A stretch of 64,000 bases of DNA from assembly GCA_000720375.1 (NCBI GenBank), contig JOAA01000032.1, positions 170,244 to 234,243 of the forward strand, in the 5' to 3' direction. A program made the translations under genes and the position numbers. Below are positions 1 through 7,834 of the stretch, one piece after another. Under the pieces are notes generated by a model. The model made no database searches and had not been told where the DNA came from. It saw only the letters and a list, made by a program, of their open reading frames with translations. The stretch's first letter is position 1; each line of letters opens with the position of its first letter. Source of the stretch: Rhodococcus rhodnii. Its GTDB lineage: Bacteria; Actinomycetota; Actinomycetes; Mycobacteriales; Pseudonocardiaceae.

Positions 1-1812
1 GCGGCGCGGGTGCGTGTCATGTCGGTCGAGGAGATCGCCCGTCGGCTGGCCGATCGGTTCTCGTTGCTGCGCGGGGGAACGCGCGACTTGCCCGATCGGC
101 ACCACACGCTGGAGGCAGTCGTCGAGTGGAGCTGGCAGCTGCTCGACCCGGCTGCACAGGCGGCATTGCCAGTCCTGTCGGTGTTCCCCGGTGGTTTCAC
201 CGCGGCCGCGGCGCGGCACGTGCTCGGCTCGGACGACGTGATCGAGCAGTTGGTGGCCCATTCGTTGCTCAAGGTACGGGAAACCAAAGCAGGCACTCGG
301 TTCGTGATGCTGGAGACGGTCAGGGAGTTCGGTGCGCTGCACCGTGATCCGGCCGTCACCACGTCGTTCCTGGCCTGGGCCAAGGATTTCGGCAGCGCAC
401 ACTTCGAATCGCCGTTCCACGCCGATCCCGTTGCGGCCGCCGAGATCATCCGGGCCGAACAAGACAACCTCGTGCACGCGATGCGCCTCGGCGTCATACG
501 CGGCGACGCTCCGACAGTCGCCGCGACAACTGCCGTGCTCGCCGGGTTGTGGACGGTTGAGGCAAGCTATCAGCGAGTGACTGCGCTGACCGATGAGACG
601 GCTGGGCTGTTGTCGCACTACCAGCCCGAGCCGGAATTCGTCGACGTTCTATTGGCTGCTTCCGGGTTGTGCGTCCTAGGTTCGTTCGCCACCAAGGGAG
701 CCCGTGCAGGACGCTCGCTGTACACCCTCCGCAGGCTGCCTGTCGGCGACCCAGGTGACAACCTGGTCCGAGCGTGGGCGAAGGTCCTTGCGGCCACACC
801 TGAATTCTGGGGCACTGAGCACAGTGCACTGGAGAAGCTCTGCACCGATCCCCATCCGTTCATCGCCGGGTTCGCCAACCTCCTGTTCAGCTACGGGTCC
901 GTGAGCGACCCGGCCCGTGTGCTCACCTCGGCGAACCGCGCGATCGAGTCGTTCTCCGCGGTCGACCATCCCTGGTTGTACGTCACCGCGCTGTCATTGG
1001 CCGCCAGCACCCATTTCCACAGCGGCCATTTGACGCAGGCGAAGGCGTACATGGCCGAGACATTGCCGGTCTACGAGGAGATGGGGTCCACGTGGCACGT
1101 CGCCCAGATTCGCTGGGCCATGGTCGCGATCAGCCTCGGCCTCGATGAGATCGACGAGGCCGAGCATTGGCTGGCGCTCACCGCGTTGAACGGGGTCGAC
1201 GACTTCGCCGGGGAACTGCTGCCCGGGCCTGGGCTGCGTGCGGAGATAGCGCTCGCCCGTGGCGACATCGACACCGGGCTGCGGCGATGGCGGCATGTGA
1301 TCGACCAATTGGGCAGCCGGCGCGGGGAAGGCTTCCTCGCCGCCACACCGGGGCTGGAGTTGTGGGTACTGGAGTCGCGTGCCGTCGCGGTGGTGGCGCA
1401 CGCACAGCACGGCAGACTCGGCCTCGTCGCCGACCTGGCCGCAGGACTGCCGGATACGTTGGCCCAGTTGCTGATCGAACGATCGACCTCGTCGTCCCCG
1501 GCTGTTCGGACCATCCAGGTGATCGGTGCGCTGCTCGTCGCGCTGGCCGCCGTCAACCCTGAGCGCGCGCCGCGGATGATCGCGTTGGCCGAGCGGTGTC
1601 GTTACCTGCGTGGCTTCCAGCCGACCATGGCACCGCACCGGGTCCGCGAACTGGCCGAGAGCGTGGACAAGGCTGCGTACCTTGACGCCGTCGCGGAGTA
1701 CACGGCCCTGGCGGACGACGAGCTGCGGCCAGCCGTTGCGGCTTTGCTCAGCCCAACGCCTCAACCAGGTCGCGAATCGCTGCCACCACCTCGTCCGCGG
1801 CGTCGATCGTGA
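1..1812 (+). CDS. AfsR/SARP-like regulator, C-terminal part (5' partial)
   Basis: The frame is open from base 1, so the gene starts outside the window; about 603 residues remain. The visible N-terminal part (VEEIARRLADRFSLL, HHTLEAVVEWSWQLL, LSVFPGGFTAAAARHVLG) matches the winged-helix region that follows the NB-ARC ATPase in AfsR/BTAD-type regulators. The rest is helical and TPR-like. The DNA-binding and P-loop parts are not in view, so the exact subclass and target genes cannot be told. Its last 65 nt overlap the convergent hydrolase gene. Such proteins usually act as ATP-dependent transcription regulators of secondary metabolism or development. Confidence 0.75.
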   Translation, partial: AARVRVMSVEEIARRLADRFSLLRGGTRDLPDRHHTLEAVVEWSWQLLDPAAQAALPVLSVFPGGFTAAAARHVLGSDDVIEQLVAHSLLKVRETKAGTRFVMLETVREFGALHRDPAVTTSFLAWAKDFGSAHFESPFHADPVAAAEIIRAEQDNLVHAMRLGVIRGDAPTVAATTAVLAGLWTVEASYQRVTALTDETAGLLSHYQPEPEFVDVLLAASGLCVLGSFATKGARAGRSLYTLRRLPVGDPGDNLVRAWAKVLAATPEFWGTEHSALEKLCTDPHPFIAGFANLLFSYGSVSDPARVLTSANRAIESFSAVDHPWLYVTALSLAASTHFHSGHLTQAKAYMAETLPVYEEMGSTWHVAQIRWAMVAISLGLDEIDEAEHWLALTALNGVDDFAGELLPGPGLRAEIALARGDIDTGLRRWRHVIDQLGSRRGEGFLAATPGLELWVLESRAVAVVAHAQHGRLGLVADLAAGLPDTLAQLLIERSTSSSPAVRTIQVIGALLVALAAVNPERAPRMIALAERCRYLRGFQPTMAPHRVRELAESVDKAAYLDAVAEYTALADDELRPAVAALLSPTPQPGRESLPPPRPRRRS

Positions 1813-2680
1813 CCGTGCTTTGCGACGCTTGGACGACGCGGTGCTCGCCTCGCGGAACCGAACGGGCGATGGCGTCGCCGAGCGCCACCTTGCCGTCGTT
1901 GATCTGCTGAGCCTGGTTCTCGGTGACGAACAGCTCCTGTCCCGGGTCGTCGCCGAGCGCGGTCATCACAACCAACGGCACGTCCGGGAAATCGCCCTGA
2001 CCACGCATCTCGTCGGCGAGCTCCGCGAAGTTGCAGCGCTCGGCCGCGCCGATCTTGAACCACTCGCCGGACAGGTGCTTCTCGACAAGTAAGTCACGCA
2101 ACGGCGGCGGCCAGTCGGTGAGCCGCTGACGCAGCACGTCCCGCAGGAAGTCGAGCAGTTCCGGCGCGAACTCCGGATGGCAGTCGTAGTCGGGGACGTC
2201 GGCCAGGTGCGACGCATCGGGCAGGTAGGTGTCCCAGTCTTCGTGCAGGACATCGAGGAGCAGCAAACCCGCGACCTCGTCAGGGAAAAGCTGCGAGTAG
2301 CGGCGTGCGTAGACCCCGCCGAGCGAATGTGCGACGAAGATGTACGGCCCGTCGACCTCGGCGGCCTTGAGCAGGGCTTGTAGTTCACGGGTCGGATCCG
2401 TGGCGTTGCGCGGCAGATCGATCGGGTCGCTCCAGCCAGTGCCCGCCCGGTCGTAGATCACGCTGGTGGTGAACTGGCTGACCCGCTTGTGGACGTTGAG
2501 GTAGTCCAAGCCGACCAACGTGGCGCCGGGCAAGAACACCACCGGCGGCCCGCCGACGCCGCCCCTGTGCAACGCCAGCATCCGGCCACCGACCTCGTAC
2601 AAGCGGCCAAGCGGTGGCGTGGACACTGCGGCTCCCTCGTCCTGATCGACTGGGACGAGGGTGCCGCCGGCGCCTTTCAT
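1748..2680 (-). CDS. Alpha/beta hydrolase
   Basis: A 310-residue cytosolic alpha/beta-hydrolase. Visible family marks are PPVVFLPG (oxyanion-hole region), DRAGTGWSDP, and the nucleophile elbow AHSLGGVYAR with Ser as probable nucleophile; the late GEHR supplies the likely catalytic His. The substrate is not predictable. The ATG start overlaps the stop of the upstream TetR gene in an ATGA arrangement, so the two are probably translationally coupled and the hydrolase is likely controlled by that repressor. A GTG 18 codons further in (before STPPLGRLYEV) is an alternative start. The 3' end overlaps the AfsR-like gene by 65 nt. Confidence 0.85.
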   Translation of the reverse strand: MKGAGGTLVPVDQDEGAAVSTPPLGRLYEVGGRMLALHRGGVGGPPVVFLPGATLVGLDYLNVHKRVSQFTTSVIYDRAGTGWSDPIDLPRNATDPTRELQALLKAAEVDGPYIFVAHSLGGVYARRYSQLFPDEVAGLLLLDVLHEDWDTYLPDASHLADVPDYDCHPEFAPELLDFLRDVLRQRLTDWPPPLRDLLVEKHLSGEWFKIGAAERCNFAELADEMRGQGDFPDVPLVVMTALGDDPGQELFVTENQAQQINDGKVALGDAIARSVPRGEHRVVQASQSTVTIDAADEVVAAIRDLVEALG

Positions 2681-3261
2681 TCAGCTTTCAGCAGGCCTTC
2701 TCGTGCCGCCGCGAGGACGACGGCCACGGCGTGCGCCGCGGTTTTCTCGTTCACCGCGACGCCGGTGATCACCAGGTCGAAGAAGATCGGTGCGAGCAGG
2801 GTTTTCACCAGCGCCGCCGGGTCGATGCCGGCCGGTAGTTCGCCACGGTCGACCGCGGCGGCGATCATCGGTGCGACCCGGCGCGGGCCGTCTTCGTACA
2901 GCTTTCGGGGGATGTCGGCGATCTCGGGGAGGCTGGCCGCGTCCGACAGCAGGACGGCGAGGATCGCGCGGCCGGTCGTGCTGGTTATCCAGTCGACGAA
3001 CGAGTTCGCGAGCGTGCGTAGGTCCTGTTCGATCTCGCCTGTGTCGGGGATGGGGATGTCCATCGTGGCGTTCTGGGTCATCGCGTCGAGGACCAGCGTG
3101 CGCAAATCGCCCCACCGCCGATAGATCGTGGTTTTGTGTACGCCGGTGCGGCGCGCGATGTCGTCGACGGTCAGTCCGGCGTAGCCCTTCTCGGTGAGCT
3201 CGGTCAGGGTGGCCGCAAGCACCGCCGTCCGAACCTTCTCACCTCGGCCGATGACTTCCAT
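2677..3261 (-). CDS. TetR family repressor
   Basis: A 194-residue TetR regulator. The N-terminal helix-turn-helix is clear (GLTVDDIARRTGVHKTTIYR, residues about 29-48), followed by the usual all-helical ligand domain. The frame is open further upstream, but the ATG at 3261 (MEVIGRGEK) is chosen because it puts the start just after the divergent promoter region, which holds two operators of sequence CGCAACT-N3-AGTTGCG type. It is transcribed with the downstream alpha/beta hydrolase and away from a methyltransferase, so it probably represses both. The ligand is unknown. Confidence 0.88.
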   Translation of the reverse strand: MEVIGRGEKVRTAVLAATLTELTEKGYAGLTVDDIARRTGVHKTTIYRRWGDLRTLVLDAMTQNATMDIPIPDTGEIEQDLRTLANSFVDWITSTTGRAILAVLLSDAASLPEIADIPRKLYEDGPRRVAPMIAAAVDRGELPAGIDPAALVKTLLAPIFFDLVITGVAVNEKTAAHAVAVVLAAAREGLLKAE

Positions 3262-3262
3262 T

Positions 3263-3277
3263 GCAACTCCCAGTTGC
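3263..3277. promoter_or_regulatory. Operator O1 (GCAACT-CCC-AGTTGC)
   Basis: A perfect dyad with 6-nt arms and a 3-nt centre, starting 2 nt upstream of the tetR start codon. It shares its core with the longer dyad at 3303-3325. Autoregulation by the adjacent TetR protein is inferred. Confidence 0.7.
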
Positions 3278-3302
3278 GCTAGCTCGTGATCATCTGCCAC
3301 GC

Positions 3303-3325
3303 TATCGCAACTTCGAGTTGCGATA
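3303..3325. promoter_or_regulatory. Operator O2 (TATCGCAACT-TCG-AGTTGCGATA)
   Basis: A perfect dyad with 10-nt arms and a 3-nt centre, 15 nt upstream of the methyltransferase start. Its centre is 44 bp from that of O1. The same CAACT/AGTTG core in both sites argues for one dimeric repressor binding twice, most likely the TetR encoded at 2677-3261. Confidence 0.78.
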
Positions 3326-3339
3326 CAGCTGGGGGTCTG

Positions 3340-4179
3340 ATGGCGAACGAACACCAAGCCAAAGCATGGAACGGCTACGAGGGCGAGCACTGGGCCGCGC
3401 GCCACGCGCGGTACGACGCGATGATCGCGGACCTGAACGAACACCTGTTCCCAGCCGCGGCGCTCACCGCGTCCGACCGGGTATTGGACGTCGGATGCGG
3501 CGCGGGCCGAACCACTCGCATCGCCGCGGGCTTGGCCGCGCATGCCACGGGAATCGACCTGTCCGGGCCGATGCTCGGCCAAGCCCGCGCTGCATCGTCC
3601 GATCTGCCGAACGTGACCTACATCCAAGGCGACGCCCAGGTGTATCCCTTTCCGGACAACGAGTTCGACGTGGCGATCAGCCGTGGCGGAATCATGTACT
3701 TCGACGACCCGGTGGCCGCGTTCAGCAACATCCGCCGCGCCCTGCGTCCCGCTGGTCGCGTCGCCTTCATCGCAGGTGGTGCGCTCAAACCGGGCAGCGA
3801 CAGCATGGTCGCGTTCAAGGTGTTGTCGAAGTTCCTTCCGCGGCCGGCCCGTGAGTCGGGCGACACCAGCCCGAACCCCGCTTCACTGGCAGATCCGTCC
3901 TATGTCAGGAAAGTTCTCACCGAAGCGGGGTTCGGCGCCATTGCCGTGGAAACGCGGGAAACCGTCGCCGTCGTTGGCGAGAACGCCGCCGACACGACGG
4001 ATTTCATCCTCGAGTGGGGCCCGGTGCGTTACGCGTTGGACCAGGCTTCCATCAGTGACACAACGGAAATCCACGCCGCGGTGACATCGGCGCTGCGTCC
4101 GCTGGAGACGTCGTCAGGCGTGCGGTGGAGCTCCGACGTCGTGCTGATCACGGCTCGAGCGGGATCGAGTACTGGATGA
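3340..4179 (+). CDS. Class I SAM-dependent methyltransferase
   Basis: A 279-residue methyltransferase with motif I VLDVGCGAGRTTRIA (about residue 47), the acidic loop ATGIDLS, GDAQVYPFPDNEFDVAIS and a post-motif LRPAGRVAFI. The acceptor is unknown; the fold is that of the UbiE/small-molecule group. The frame is open 18 codons upstream, but ATG 3340 preceded by GGGGG is preferred because the longer form would cover the operator at 3303-3325. It is divergent from a TetR repressor and is the likely regulated target. Its 3' end overlaps the convergent acetyltransferase by 32 nt. Confidence 0.87.
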   Translation: MANEHQAKAWNGYEGEHWAARHARYDAMIADLNEHLFPAAALTASDRVLDVGCGAGRTTRIAAGLAAHATGIDLSGPMLGQARAASSDLPNVTYIQGDAQVYPFPDNEFDVAISRGGIMYFDDPVAAFSNIRRALRPAGRVAFIAGGALKPGSDSMVAFKVLSKFLPRPARESGDTSPNPASLADPSYVRKVLTEAGFGAIAVETRETVAVVGENAADTTDFILEWGPVRYALDQASISDTTEIHAAVTSALRPLETSSGVRWSSDVVLITARAGSSTG

Positions 4180-4591
4180 AGCCGCGGTTCTCCGCGACCT
4201 TGTCGTAGAGCAGGCGCGCGGTGTGGTTGTCCTGCTTGGTGTGCCAGTAAAGCTGGCCGCATCCCTGGCTGGTCGCCCAGTCCTTGACCGCGGCTATCAG
4301 CTGGCGGGCAACGCCTTTCCCACGCGCTTCCGGCGAGGTGAACAGGTCCTGCAGGTAGCAGACGTCCGCCGACGTCGTGCTCGGGTGGACGAAGAAGTGC
4401 ACGATGCCGACGAGGTTCCCGTCGAGTTTCGCGCCCAACGCGTGCATCCGGTCGCCGGACTGGAACTCAGCCCAGGCTTTGTCGTAGAAGCCCGGCGGCA
4501 TCGTGTCGCGTCCGTAGAAGGCGTTGTAGCCCGCGAACAGTCGCTCCCACCCGGGGCGGTCGGCTGGTGCCAATGCGTCGATGGTGATCAT
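4148..4591 (-). CDS. GNAT family N-acetyltransferase
   Basis: A 147-residue acetyltransferase of the GNAT fold. The acetyl-CoA site shows as LFTSPEARGKGVARQLIAAV (motif A, R/Q-x-x-G-x-G/A type) around residues 87-106, followed by QLYWHTKQDNHTARLLYDKV typical of motif B. The ATG at 4591 follows GGGGAACG. The acceptor is not predictable. It lies 37 nt upstream of nothing on its own strand that looks co-regulated; the next gene upstream on this strand is transcribed toward it with its stop at 4629 further back, so it may be read through from that gene. Confidence 0.87.
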   Translation of the reverse strand: MITIDALAPADRPGWERLFAGYNAFYGRDTMPPGFYDKAWAEFQSGDRMHALGAKLDGNLVGIVHFFVHPSTTSADVCYLQDLFTSPEARGKGVARQLIAAVKDWATSQGCGQLYWHTKQDNHTARLLYDKVAENRGFIQYSIPLEP

Positions 4592-4628
4592 TCGTTCCCC
4601 AGTGATCGTGTTCGCTTCAGGCTCGACG

Positions 4629-5726
4629 CTATCGCAGATTGTGGAACTTGATCTCCGGGAACTCGGCTGTGGGACCGTTGAGCACGCGCTGGGGGATGCC
4701 CCGCAGGTGCTGGTCGACGAACGCGGCGACGTAGGTACGGGTCAGGCTGATTCCCCTGGCCGGATCCAGTGGCGTGGGCGGGTCGATGCCCGCCTGCTGA
4801 ACCAGCAGATTCAGGTCCGTGAAGGACATGTGGTCCGCATCGGGCGCGTGCAGCCAGCGCTTCCAGCCGGACATGCGTGGCCACACCGTGTCCCAGGACG
4901 TGTCCTTGGCGTGGCCGGGGTCATGCAGTTCAGGGCCGCCGAACAGGAGAAACGGGCGGTTCACCGGGTCGGGCGGCAGCATCGGTCCGTCCATGTTGAC
5001 CCCAGCGTCAACGCGGGAATCGGCGCGCATCACGGTCGCGGCGCCGCCGCCGCCCATGGAGTGGCCCACGGCGGCGATGTGGTGCTGATCGATCAGCGGG
5101 TGGTTGCGCAGCTCGTTGAGCACGAAGGACAGATCGGTGCCCCGGTTGAGCGCGATGGGTGCGTGACCGATCTTGTTGGGCAGCCCGCATGCGGCGCAGG
5201 GAAGCACGCCGCCAGGGAACTTCGCGGCGACGGACTCGAAAGCATGGTCGACGGCCGCGGTGACGTAACCGCGGGACGCGAGGTCCTCGGCCAGGGCGGT
5301 GAGGGAGTAGCGCGAGACCGTGTAGCCGGGGGAGAGCAGGACGAGCGGGCGCTTGCCAGGCAGCGGCCGGGCATTGGTGCGCGACCAGGTCCTTGCGCCG
5401 GCCAGCTTTTCGGGCGGAAGCTGTGCGCGGATCTCGTAGTGATCGACGAGTGCGGCTGCCTCGGCCACGTCCATGTACGGCGCCTGACTGCCGGTGCCAC
5501 GGACGGCCGGGTAGAACATGGTGACCATGAGCTGACGCGGCCCAGCCTCAGGCACCCAAGGATCCGTCCGGGCGCGATCGGTAAGGGAGAACGTCGCCCG
5601 CCCGACGGCGTACTGCCCCGTGGGCGCCGGGAGTGACAGGTCTCCTGCGGCCGCCGCAGCTGTCGGAATGAATAGAGCGGGCACGCACAGCGCGGTGACT
5701 GCGGCAATGACCAGAGGTTTTCGCAT
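4629..5726 (-). CDS. Secreted alpha/beta hydrolase (PAF-acetylhydrolase/cutinase-like)
   Basis: A 365-residue exported hydrolase. The N-terminus MRKPLVIAAVTALCVPALF...TAAAAAG is a Sec signal peptide. The mature part has PLVLLSPGYTVSRYS (oxyanion region) and the nucleophile elbow AVGHSMGGGGAAT, as in PAF-acetylhydrolases and polyester-cleaving cutinases. CAAC near residue 185 could form a disulfide. The ATG at 5726 is chosen because it starts the signal peptide; the frame continues upstream without a sensible start. It probably cleaves ester bonds outside the cell; the substrate is unknown. Upstream lies the divergent aminopeptidase gene and its large inverted repeat. Confidence 0.87.
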   Translation of the reverse strand: MRKPLVIAAVTALCVPALFIPTAAAAAGDLSLPAPTGQYAVGRATFSLTDRARTDPWVPEAGPRQLMVTMFYPAVRGTGSQAPYMDVAEAAALVDHYEIRAQLPPEKLAGARTWSRTNARPLPGKRPLVLLSPGYTVSRYSLTALAEDLASRGYVTAAVDHAFESVAAKFPGGVLPCAACGLPNKIGHAPIALNRGTDLSFVLNELRNHPLIDQHHIAAVGHSMGGGGAATVMRADSRVDAGVNMDGPMLPPDPVNRPFLLFGGPELHDPGHAKDTSWDTVWPRMSGWKRWLHAPDADHMSFTDLNLLVQQAGIDPPTPLDPARGISLTRTYVAAFVDQHLRGIPQRVLNGPTAEFPEIKFHNLR

Positions 5727-5814
5727 GCGGCGACTGTGCCCGTCCCATGCGACCGAAACATCAGGAAACACCCGGAACCAAACCCTTGCTTGCTGCTCGC
5801 CGGAGACCAGGGCT

Positions 5815-5859
5815 GGTATTACTATACCGCCGAGTGTTAGGGTGCCGGTATAGTAATAC
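5815..5859. promoter_or_regulatory. AT-rich 14-nt inverted repeat upstream of map-like gene
   Basis: GTATTACTATACCG (5816-5829) is repeated in exact inverse at 5846-5859 with a 16-nt spacer. Each arm is itself a near-dyad (GGTAT-N4-ATACC), so the element looks like two operator sites in opposite orientation, or a strong cruciform. It is much more AT-rich than its surroundings and sits 25 nt before the GTG start at 5884. The binding protein is not encoded next door. Confidence 0.65.
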
Positions 5860-5883
5860 TGCCCCTTGTGACGCGAGGTTTCC

Positions 5884-6708
5884 GTGATTGAACTGAAGAC
5901 GCCTGCGGAGATCGAACGCATGCACGTGGCCGGGCGTTTCGTCGCCGAGGTGCTCACCGAGGTCGGCCGGATCGCCGACGTGGGCGTCAATCTCATGGAC
6001 ATCGAGCACCACGCGCGCGGCATGATCAAGCGGCGCGGGGCACAGTCGTGCTACTGGGACTACGCTCCCGCCTTCGGCAAGGGCCCGTTCCGCAACGTCA
6101 TCTGCTTGTCGGTCAACGACGCCGTCCTGCACGGCTTGCCCCACGACTACAAGCTTCGCGACGGGGACGTGCTCAGCGCGGACCTCGCCGTCGGCATCGA
6201 TGGCTGGGTTGCTGACTCGGCGCGAACGATCATCGTTGGCACTGCCGCCGAGGAGGATCTGCGGATCATCCGTGCCACCGAGGAAGCGTTGGAGGCGGCG
6301 ATCGAGGTGGCACGTCCAGGCAACCGCCTGGGCGACATCTCCGCGGCGATCTGGGCGGTGGCCTGCGACTACGGCTATCCGGTGAACACCGAGTTCGGCG
6401 GTCACGGCATCGGCCGCACCATGCACGAGGAACTCCATGTTCCCAACAAGGGTCGGGCAGGCCGCGGCCTGAAGCTCCGGCCGGGCCTGACCCTCGCCCT
6501 CGAACCCTGGTTCGCCCGCACGACGGATCGGATCGTCTACGACCCCGACGGCTGGACCATCCGCTCAGCCGACGGCTCCCGCACGGCCCACTCCGAGCAC
6601 ACGATCGCCATCACCGAGGACGCCCCCTTGGTGCTCACCCGACGTGAATCGGAAGACCCTGTGGTGAGGGGAGATTCCGCCGGTCGTCTGTCCGGAAAGG
6701 ACGCCTAG
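5884..6708 (+). CDS. map: Type I methionine aminopeptidase (M24)
   Basis: A 274-residue M24 metallopeptidase that removes the initiator Met from nascent proteins. The five metal ligands can be seen: Asp in SADLAVGID and GWVADSART, His in FGGHGIGRTMHE, Glu in LALEPWF and the last Glu in AHSEHTIAI. The start is GTG at 5884, just after a GAGG site. It is not next to secY/adk/infA, where the housekeeping copy normally sits, so this is probably a second, conditionally expressed copy. An AT-rich double inverted repeat precedes it and may be its switch. Confidence 0.9.
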   Translation: MIELKTPAEIERMHVAGRFVAEVLTEVGRIADVGVNLMDIEHHARGMIKRRGAQSCYWDYAPAFGKGPFRNVICLSVNDAVLHGLPHDYKLRDGDVLSADLAVGIDGWVADSARTIIVGTAAEEDLRIIRATEEALEAAIEVARPGNRLGDISAAIWAVACDYGYPVNTEFGGHGIGRTMHEELHVPNKGRAGRGLKLRPGLTLALEPWFARTTDRIVYDPDGWTIRSADGSRTAHSEHTIAITEDAPLVLTRRESEDPVVRGDSAGRLSGKDA

Positions 6709-6713
6709 TGCAG

Positions 6714-6880
6714 TCGAACGCACCGTTCTTCGCGGCTGTCCGCTGGAGCCTGGACCAGGCCGGTGTGGCGATGTCGGGCATGGTGGTCGGCTGACTCACT
6801 CCGGGCTACGTGCCGTTGGTGGTCGCCGTCGACGGCGCGTTGTTCCTTGCTTTGGCGCCCGGGGCGCGATCCCGTCTCCC
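6714..6880 (+). pseudogene. Transposase remnant, copy 1
   Basis: The frame starting at 6714 reads FFAAVRWSLDQAGVAMSGMVVG, a TGA stop at 6792, then LTPGYVPLVVAVDGALF. This resembles the segment before and around the first catalytic Asp of IS701/IS4-like DDE transposases (..RWSLD..G......VV..L.P.G.PL.VAVDDTLF). No start, no rest of the gene and no terminal repeats are visible. A second diverged copy follows about 220 nt downstream. Confidence 0.55.
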
Positions 6881-6940
6881 TGTCGGGTGTTGTCCGTGCG
6901 TGGAGCTGCGACCGCTGTTGCTGCGGCGTGGCGCCACTGA

Positions 6941-7156
6941 GTGCACCGGTTTCTCGCGATTGTCTGCGGGAGGCTGGATCAGGTTGGTGGGGCGATGCCG
7001 TGTGCGGTGGTTGGTTGGCTTACTTCGGGTGAAGCGTCGTTGTGGGTCGCCGTCGACGACACTTTGTTCAGGCTTTGGCGCCCCGATGGACCGACCACAC
7101 CTTCCCGCCCACGAATTGAGTCGCCTGATCACCGCCGCGCGGCGACCGGCCCTTAG
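6941..7156 (+). pseudogene. Transposase remnant, copy 2
   Basis: The frame reads HRFLAIVCGRLDQVGGAMPCAVVGWLTSG then LWVAVDDTLFRLWRPDG, again like the region around the first catalytic Asp of a DDE transposase. It lines up with copy 1 at DNA level (for example GTCGCCGTCGACG is shared, as is the CTTTGGCGCCC that follows), so the two fragments come from related elements. Downstream of the Asp the similarity ends. No terminal repeats are seen between here and 7189. Confidence 0.55.
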
Positions 7157-7189
7157 TTGGTCACAACTGTTCCCCCTAGTTGATCGTCC

Positions 7190-7834
7190 TCAGCACAGGC
7201 CTGCGTCGTGGGCGAGCAGGGCGATCTGGGTTCGGTTGCCGAGGTCCAGTTTGGTGAGGATCCGGGTGACGTGGGCTTTCACTGTGGGGATGCTGACGTT
7301 CAGCTCGGCGCCGATTTCGGCGTTGGTTTTGCCTTGGCCGACGGCGACTGCGACTTCGTGTTCGCGTGGGCTGAGGTTGGCCAGCGTTGTGCGGGCTTTG
7401 GTGTAGGTCTCCGCTGAGGTGGCGGCTCGGTCCATCAGGCGGCGCGTGATGTGCGGCGACAGGATCGGCTCGCCGGCCGCGACGCGCACCACGGCGTTGA
7501 CGATGGCTGACGGAAGCGCGTCCTTGAGCAGGAAGCCGCTCGCGCCTGCGCGGAGGGCTCTGAGGACGTTGTCGTCGGTGTCGAACGTGGTCAGCACGAT
7601 CACTTCGGGTGGGTTGGGACGTGCGCGGACATGATGTGTGGCAACGATTCCGTTCACCTTCGGCATCCGGATGTCCATCAGCACGACGTCAACCGGGTGG
7701 GCGTCCAGCGCGCGGGGCACGTCGACCCCATCGGCGGCTTCGGCGACGACGGAAATCCCTTCGAAACCGTCGAGCATCATGGTGAGCCCGGTGCGGACCA
7801 CTGCGTCGTCGTCGACGATGAGTACGCGGATCAT
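7190..7834 (-). CDS. NarL/LuxR-type response regulator
   Basis: A 214-residue response regulator: receiver domain (IRVLIVDDD, phosphoacceptor Asp in VVLMDIRMP, Thr in VLTTFD, Lys in FLLKDA) and a C-terminal LuxR helix-turn-helix (LSPREHEVAVAVGQGKTNAEIGAELNVS...VKAHVTRIL). The ATG at 7834 overlaps the kinase stop as ATGA; an upstream GTG-like start three codons earlier is less likely. It is the partner of the kinase at 7831-8940. Targets are unknown. Confidence 0.93.
   Translation of the reverse strand: MIRVLIVDDDAVVRTGLTMMLDGFEGISVVAEAADGVDVPRALDAHPVDVVLMDIRMPKVNGIVATHHVRARPNPPEVIVLTTFDTDDNVLRALRAGASGFLLKDALPSAIVNAVVRVAAGEPILSPHITRRLMDRAATSAETYTKARTTLANLSPREHEVAVAVGQGKTNAEIGAELNVSIPTVKAHVTRILTKLDLGNRTQIALLAHDAGLC

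Larger units (their letters stand above)
6709..7189. other. Intergenic tract with decayed mobile DNA
   Basis: About 480 nt without an intact gene between the aminopeptidase and the response regulator. It holds the two transposase fragments. No further gene, tRNA or clear hairpin was recognised in it. Confidence 0.6.

Noticed and set aside
4581..5636. Long plus-strand open frame of about 350 codons
   Set aside because: It lies opposite the secreted hydrolase gene, has no domain and has Arg/Gly/His/Val-rich composition of an antisense frame in high-GC DNA.
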